The notes under the pieces: model-generated | Database searches by the model: none | What the model saw: the letters and a program-made list of their open reading frames with translations, nothing else | What the model was told of the DNA's origin: nothing | Shown: positions 59,862-64,000 of the stretch, one piece after another | Numbering within the stretch: the first letter of the stretch is position 1 | How the letters are laid out: every line of letters begins with the position of its first letter | NCBI RefSeq assembly: GCF_009676955.1 | Contig: NZ_CP045696.1 | Span: 2,301,001-2,365,000, forward strand | Length of the DNA: 64,000 nucleotides | DNA from: Sodaliphilus pleomorphus | Lineage (GTDB): Bacteria; Bacteroidota; Bacteroidia; Bacteroidales; Muribaculaceae | Reading direction: 5' to 3' | Position numbers and translations under genes: made by a program

Positions 59862-60650
59862 TCAAGAGCTGTGGCTGCTGCCCGAAGCGGTGCTTGCCGT
59901 CTTTCTTGTGAACTTGTGTTTCCTGTCGAAGGTACTGCTCCACTTGAGCTTGATCACGCCAAACATGGCCTCGCCAAAGATGCTGCTGTTCATCTTGCTG
60001 GTGCCCAGCACGCGGTTGACAAACACGATGGGCACCTCTACAATCTTGAAGCCCATCTTGTAGGCGGTGTATTTCATCTCGATTTGGAAGGCATAGCCTT
60101 TAAACTCTATCTTGTCGAGGTCAATGCTCTCCAGCACCTGTCGCCGGTAGCACACAAAGCCGGCTGTGGTGTCGTGCACGTGCATGCCGGTGATGATGCG
60201 CACATACTTTGAGGCAAAGTAGCTCATGAGTATGCGCCCCATGGGCCAGTTCACTACGTTCACACCGTTGATGTAGCGCGAGCCCACAGCCACGTCGGCC
60301 CCGCCTGTGGCGCAAGCTGCCTGCAGTGGTATCAAGTCTTGAGGGCGGTGAGAGAAATCGGCGTCCATCTCGATGATGTACTGGTAGTCGTGCTCAAGTG
60401 CCCACTTGAACCCTGCAATGTAGGCTGTGCCCAGCCCCAACTTGCCGGTGCGCTTGATGATGTGCAGGCGGTCGGGAAATTCAGTCTTAATCAAGTCGTC
60501 GACTATGGCCCCCGTGCCATCGGGGCTGTTGTCGTCGATGACCAGGGCGTCAAATTGGTGCTCTTTCATCCCCAGCACCACATGCAGGATGCTGGCGATG
60601 TTCTCCTTTTCATTATAGGTGGGAATGATGATTAAGCTGTCTGATTCCAT
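59862..60650 (-). CDS. Polyprenol-phosphate mannosyltransferase-like GT2
   Basis: The 262-residue glycosyltransferase resembles dolichol-phosphate mannose synthases. The nucleotide-binding start is LIIIPTYNEKENI, with DDNSPDGTG and the DxD-type EMDADFSHRP. VGSRYINGVNVVNWPMGR and the tail segment VVFVNRVLGTSKMN are typical for the Dpm1 group. There are no clear membrane helices. It likely makes lipid-linked sugar for protein glycosylation or lipid A decoration. A 14-bp palindrome lies just upstream. Confidence 0.92.
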   Translation of the reverse strand: MESDSLIIIPTYNEKENIASILHVVLGMKEHQFDALVIDDNSPDGTGAIVDDLIKTEFPDRLHIIKRTGKLGLGTAYIAGFKWALEHDYQYIIEMDADFSHRPQDLIPLQAACATGGADVAVGSRYINGVNVVNWPMGRILMSYFASKYVRIITGMHVHDTTAGFVCYRRQVLESIDLDKIEFKGYAFQIEMKYTAYKMGFKIVEVPIVFVNRVLGTSKMNSSIFGEAMFGVIKLKWSSTFDRKHKFTRKTASTASGSSHSS

Positions 60651-60652
60651 TG

Positions 60653-60666
60653 ATTTCTATAGAAAT
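60653..60666. promoter_or_regulatory. Palindrome in the leader of the GT2 gene
   Basis: ATTTCTATAGAAAT is a perfect 14-bp palindrome ending 3 bases before the start codon (60650, minus strand). It could be an operator or simply block translation as a stem. Confidence 0.3.
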
Positions 60667-60695
60667 GTTGGGCTGCAAGTGCCGTTTTTGTTTCA

Positions 60696-60703
60696 CAAAA
60701 ATA
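60696..60703 (-). promoter_or_regulatory. Promoter -7 box for GT2-pyrC-ATPase
   Basis: On the minus strand this reads TATTTTTG, about 46 bases before the GT2 start codon. Confidence 0.55.
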
Positions 60704-60710
60704 GTAATAA

Positions 60711-60729
60711 TTTTCCCAAAGCGGGAAAA
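60711..60729 (-). terminator. Possible hairpin after the CapD-like gene
   Basis: A 7-bp stem TTTTCCC/GGGAAAA with a 5-base loop lies about 90 bases beyond the minus-strand stop codon, which is a weak terminator position. Confidence 0.35.
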
Positions 60730-60816
60730 TCATCGCGCTTTTTTCTGTTAATTCGTCTTTATTGCAGCGTTTCTTGCAACAGGGCTTTTCATGGAGCCCG
60801 CTCTCTATAGGCCTGC

Positions 60817-62832
60817 TTAGTAGTACATCTCGGTCTCGGGCACCGAGGTCACGCCCGGGGTGTTGCCTTGGGCAATCTCCTTGTCGATTTTCTCATACAC
60901 CGAGTTCATGCTCTTGAACTCGGGCACAAATTCCTTCATGGCCATGATCATGTCGTGGGTGTTGCCCTGGCTGGCATAGCCTATGATGTTCTGTATGTTG
61001 TTGAGCACTGTCTTGAAGTCGTAGGTGCGCACCTTGGCTATCATGATTTTCTCGTTGTCGGTCTTGATGGTCTTCTCCTTGTCGTTGAGCAGCTCCTCAT
61101 AGAGTTTCTCGCCAGGGCGCAGGCCTATCTCCTCGATTTTGATGTCGATGCCTGGCTTGAGCCCTGCCAGCGAGATCATGCGGGTGGCCAGGTCATATAT
61201 CTTCACCGGTTTGCCCATGTCGAAGATGTAGATTTCTCCGCCGTGGCCCATGCAGCCGGCGTCGAGCACGAGCGAGCAGGCCTCGGGTATGGTCATGAAG
61301 TAGCGTATGATGTGCTTGTCGGTCACCGTCACAGGCCCGCCCTCGGCAATCTGCTTGCGGAAGAGCGGTATCACCGAGCCATTGGAGCCGAGCACGTTGC
61401 CAAAGCGGGTGGTGATGAACTGGGTGTTCTTGCCCTGGTGCTGGGCGCTGAAAAACAGCGACTGGGTGTAGATCTCGGCCAGACGCTTGGTGCAGCCCAT
61501 CACGTTGCTGGGATTCACAGCCTTGTCGGTCGAGATCATCACAAACTTGTAGACGCCGTATTTCAATGCCAGGTCGGCAATGTTGCGTGTGCCCATCACG
61601 TTGGTGAGCACTGCCTCGGTGGGGTTCTTCTCCATCATGGGCACGTGCTTGTAGGCAGCAGCGTGGAACACATATTTCGGGCGATAGCTTGCAAAGGCTC
61701 GCTCCATGCGGTCGCGGTTCTGGATGTCACCCATGTAGAGCACGATGTCGATATCGGGAAACTTCTGCTTCATCTCGAGGGCCATGTCGTGCATCGGGGT
61801 TTCGGCCTGGTCTACGAGCACGATTTTGCTGGCTTTGTAGGCGGCCACCTGGCGCACAATCTCGCTGCCTATCGAGCCGCAGGCGCCGGTGATGAGCACA
61901 CACGAGCCCTTGATGTGATTGCGCACGAGCATGTTGTTGAGCACGATGGGGTCGCGTCCCAGCAGATCCTCGATTTGCACTTCTTTCACGTGGGTCGATA
62001 TGTTGTCGTTGTGGCTGTCGTCATCGCCGTCGGGCTCAAACTCTTGCACTTTGTTGATGAGCAGCAGCCGTATGTTGTTGTTGATGAATTGGTCGGCAAA
62101 GCCGTTGCGCATGAGCTCGACGTGGTCGGAACCGAAGATGAGGGCATAGATGCCGTTGCCCACAAAGATGTTGGCCACCGTTTCGGGGTCGTATTGATAC
62201 ACTTCAAAGCCGTTGATCGTGTGCTTGCCTTGCTTGTTGTTGCCCGTGCTCAGCAGACCCACAGGGCGGAACTTGCCTCCTATCTCGTTTTTGAGCGCGT
62301 TGGCCAGTATCAAGCTGTTGAGCGAGGTGCCCAGCACCAGCACTGGCTTGCGCCCGAACTCAGAGTGCATCATCATGCTGTAGAGCTGCTTGACCACGAG
62401 ACGCTCCATCACCAGGAAAGCAAACGAGATGACACCGGTCACAATGATGGTCCAGAAACGCATGAGCTCGTTGTGACTTGGCGTCACGAGTATCGACACG
62501 ATGTTGATAACCAGCAAGATGACGGTGGCGATGAGGGTGACCAGAAACTGGCGATACAGGTCCTCGATGGCCGACAGCCTGATGATGTGGGTGTAGCTGC
62601 GCGACAGGTAGGTGACCAGGAAGTAGACCAGCAACATGATGCCCATGTTGCCGAAGAAAACGAGCGGATGCCCCACGCTGGTACCCGTGATCACATCGGG
62701 AAGGGATACAAGGGTATAGGACGATGCTACAATGATCAGGTCGGCAAGGAGAATGAGCCACCTGGGGGCCGTCTTGAGCCTGGCTGCCCGCATCCACTTG
62801 GTGTATAATACTTTGTTAAACAATGCGCTCAC
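60817..62832 (-). CDS. CapD/PglF-like polysaccharide epimerase/dehydratase
   Basis: The 671-residue protein has four N-terminal membrane helices (about 20-130). A CoA/Rossmann-like sensing domain (PVLVLGTSLNSLILANAL) and a C-terminal SDR catalytic domain follow. GxxGxxG is present as ITGACGSIGSEIVRQ. TTRFGNVLGSNGSVIPLFRKQI and the YKHVPMMEKNP region match C6-dehydratases of the PglF/WbpM/CapD group. It converts UDP-GlcNAc-type sugars, starting capsule, O-antigen or glycoprotein sugar synthesis. The promoter is at 62932-62939. Confidence 0.93.
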   Translation of the reverse strand: MSALFNKVLYTKWMRAARLKTAPRWLILLADLIIVASSYTLVSLPDVITGTSVGHPLVFFGNMGIMLLVYFLVTYLSRSYTHIIRLSAIEDLYRQFLVTLIATVILLVINIVSILVTPSHNELMRFWTIIVTGVISFAFLVMERLVVKQLYSMMMHSEFGRKPVLVLGTSLNSLILANALKNEIGGKFRPVGLLSTGNNKQGKHTINGFEVYQYDPETVANIFVGNGIYALIFGSDHVELMRNGFADQFINNNIRLLLINKVQEFEPDGDDDSHNDNISTHVKEVQIEDLLGRDPIVLNNMLVRNHIKGSCVLITGACGSIGSEIVRQVAAYKASKIVLVDQAETPMHDMALEMKQKFPDIDIVLYMGDIQNRDRMERAFASYRPKYVFHAAAYKHVPMMEKNPTEAVLTNVMGTRNIADLALKYGVYKFVMISTDKAVNPSNVMGCTKRLAEIYTQSLFFSAQHQGKNTQFITTRFGNVLGSNGSVIPLFRKQIAEGGPVTVTDKHIIRYFMTIPEACSLVLDAGCMGHGGEIYIFDMGKPVKIYDLATRMISLAGLKPGIDIKIEEIGLRPGEKLYEELLNDKEKTIKTDNEKIMIAKVRTYDFKTVLNNIQNIIGYASQGNTHDMIMAMKEFVPEFKSMNSVYEKIDKEIAQGNTPGVTSVPETEMYY

Positions 62833-62931
62833 AACGATATGGTTATTTAAATACTATTTTTTCGTTACGTCGTTTCTATATTGACTGCGATGCCTGTGCA
62901 TTGAAAAATGGGGGGCATCGATATTGGACTG

Positions 62932-62939
62932 CAAAGTTA
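62932..62939 (-). promoter_or_regulatory. Promoter -7 box for the CapD-like gene
   Basis: On the minus strand this reads TAACTTTG followed by C, giving a long leader of about 95 bases. Confidence 0.6.
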
Positions 62940-63093
62940 TCGCTTTTCTTTGAAATCTCAAACGCGCAGCTGGTTTATTTTTTTAGCCGCCACGCCATTG
63001 CTTTGTTTCTGATGAAGTGGTGATTATTAGGTTATTTTTGGTCAATTAGTGGTATTTAATGAAAAAAAATTACATTATTCGAAATTTGTTTCC

Positions 63094-63101
63094 TAATTTT
63101 G
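63094..63101 (+). promoter_or_regulatory. Promoter -7 box for the PCMD-like lipoprotein
   Basis: TAATTTTG followed by C, about 90 bases before the ATG at 63190, fits the Bacteroidota -7 box. Confidence 0.5.
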
Positions 63102-63189
63102 CTGCATTATTTTTTTTGCTTATTGCGCAGTCATATTGCGACAACTGGAGTTTGTCGCGATGAAAATGCAAATTTAAATGAGATATTCT

Positions 63190-64000
63190 ATGAAGGGAAA
63201 GTCCCTTGCTTTAACATTGGGTGTGTGCAGCCTGTTGCTGCTGTCTTCGTGCATAAAAGACGAGCCGCTCAACGCCGAGTGCGACATTGAGCAGGTGGTG
63301 ATACACTGTCCCGATGCCTCGACGGTGTTCTACAGCCTGGCCGACACAAGCCAGACGGTGCTCTACACCGACAGCACCATCGTCTTCAATGTGCGCCGCA
63401 ACGCCGACTTGAAACAGGTTACGCCCGAGTTCAAGGTCACGCCAGGCGCCACTGTCGAGTCCTTGGGCGGGACGCCCGACTTTGAGACCGACAGCCTGGC
63501 CCGCTACCGCGTCACCTCGCAAGACGGCAACTGGCACCGCTACTACACGCTGCGCTTCAACCGCGTGGCGCGCACTGTGAGCGACACGGTGTGCTTCGAC
63601 TTTGAGAACTATGAGCTCGAGGCCAAGTCGCGCAAGTACTATGTGTGGCACAACGTGCTGGGTCTGGACTGGGCTTGCGGCAACGGCGGCTTCAAGTTGA
63701 GCATGCCCAGTGCCCGCCCCGAGGCCTATCCCACGGTGCCCGTGCCCGATGGCTACGACGGTGCCGCGGTCAAGCTCACCACGCTCAGCACCGGGGCTTT
63801 CGGTGCCATGGCTGGCAAGCGCATTGCCGCCGGCAACCTGTTTTTGGGCACTTTCGACGTGGAGAATGCCCTCAAAGATGCCTTGTCGGCCACCCGCTTC
63901 GGCGTGCCGTTCGACAAGAAGCCCGTCAAGGTCACAGGCTACTACAAGTACACTCCCGGGCCCACTTTTCAAGACAAGTCGGGGGGCGCGATTGCTGGCC
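63190..64000 (+). CDS. PCMD-like lipoprotein, cut by the window edge
   Basis: The frame is open from 63190 (or ATG 63178) to the right edge, about 270 codons, with no stop. The signal MKGKSLALTLGVCSLLLLSSC has lipobox LSSC. After the Cys comes an Ig-like N-terminal domain (about 30-125) and then VCFDFENYELEAKSRKYYVWHN, the start of a domain like PCMD (putative carbohydrate metabolism domain). Such lipoproteins are often beside sugar-use genes and may bind glycans. The C-terminal half is missing from the window. Confidence 0.8.
   Translation, partial: MKGKSLALTLGVCSLLLLSSCIKDEPLNAECDIEQVVIHCPDASTVFYSLADTSQTVLYTDSTIVFNVRRNADLKQVTPEFKVTPGATVESLGGTPDFETDSLARYRVTSQDGNWHRYYTLRFNRVARTVSDTVCFDFENYELEAKSRKYYVWHNVLGLDWACGNGGFKLSMPSARPEAYPTVPVPDGYDGAAVKLTTLSTGAFGAMAGKRIAAGNLFLGTFDVENALKDALSATRFGVPFDKKPVKVTGYYKYTPGPTFQDKSGGAIAG

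Larger units (their letters stand above)
62833..63189. other. Divergent intergenic region between CapD-like and PCMD genes
   Basis: There is no gene. The minus-strand leader of the CapD-like gene is about 95 bases long and contains GATGCC/GGCATC arms near 62889-62919. The plus-strand leader holds a hairpin GCGACAA (63138-63144)/TTGTCGC (63152-63158) before the lipoprotein start. The rest is AT-rich. Confidence 0.4.

Noticed and set aside
1..64000. tRNA, rRNA, tmRNA or other large RNA genes
   Set aside because: I found no convincing cloverleaf, rRNA-conserved segment or tmRNA tag region by reading; a covariance search would be needed to be certain.

Overview
The window looks like a chromosomal stretch from a GC-rich member of the Bacteroidales, possibly Muribaculaceae-like (the family is my inference). 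Three things support this. Upstream regions repeatedly carry the Bacteroidota promoter box TAnnTTTG, often with a TTG/TTTG about 19-21 bases upstream. Several exported proteins end in type IX secretion (T9SS) sorting tails. The lineage-typical families are present: DUF3822 next to rsmD, a BspA-like leucine-rich repeat lipoprotein, a DUF5722 glycosidase, a PCMD-like lipoprotein, and an ECF sigma module with DUF6249-like and DUF5056-like partners. I saw no rRNA, tRNA, CRISPR array or prophage. Most of the window is ordinary core genome with one insertion sequence.

Layout. 1-9.6 kb: an inverted-repeat-rich element at the left edge, a small exported protein, a fluoride riboswitch with a CrcB/Fluc channel, MltG, two lipoproteins, pfkA between two TerB-like genes, a UDP-glucose dehydrogenase-like protein lacking its catalytic residues, a secreted esterase and RNase Z. 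9.7-23.4 kb, mostly minus strand: a repeat-rich exported protein, DUF3822-rsmD, an AspT-like transporter, then a chain running from 20842 down to 14567 (acidic protein, rsmI, coiled-coil lipoprotein, glycerate kinase, GH89 N-acetylglucosaminidase, orphan T9SS tail), and an operon of HERIH protein, HD protein and PBP4. 23.5-30.7 kb: the sigma module and two paralogous lipoproteins separated by an IS1634-like element with a 252-bp perfect target duplication.

30.8-43.9 kb: cmk-ispH-membrane protein, rsmI paralogue-walJ, a surface beta-propeller, a beta-helix lipoprotein, folB, aspA, a DUF3298-like protein, an MFS exporter and an HD protein. 43.9-49.4 kb: two large T9SS cargo proteins, one a probable glycosidase, then rpiB. 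49.5-64 kb: an EamA permease diverging from lpxB-HD, xpt-miaA diverging from an AI-2E-type permease and an SGNH hydrolase, a minus-strand operon of dolichol-phosphate-mannose-synthase-like transferase, dihydroorotase and Ca2+ ATPase, a CapD-type epimerase/dehydratase, and a PCMD-like lipoprotein cut by the right edge.

Themes are envelope building (mltG, PBP4, lpxB, CapD-like, GT2), glycan foraging by exported enzymes (GH89, DUF5722, esterase, SGNH) and housekeeping. The most notable points are the IS1634-like insertion whose long duplication keeps both flanking genes intact, the dehydrogenase homologue with a stripped active site, the fluoride riboswitch, and the TerB-pfkA-TerB arrangement. 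I did not find a clearly new multi-gene defence or metabolic system.
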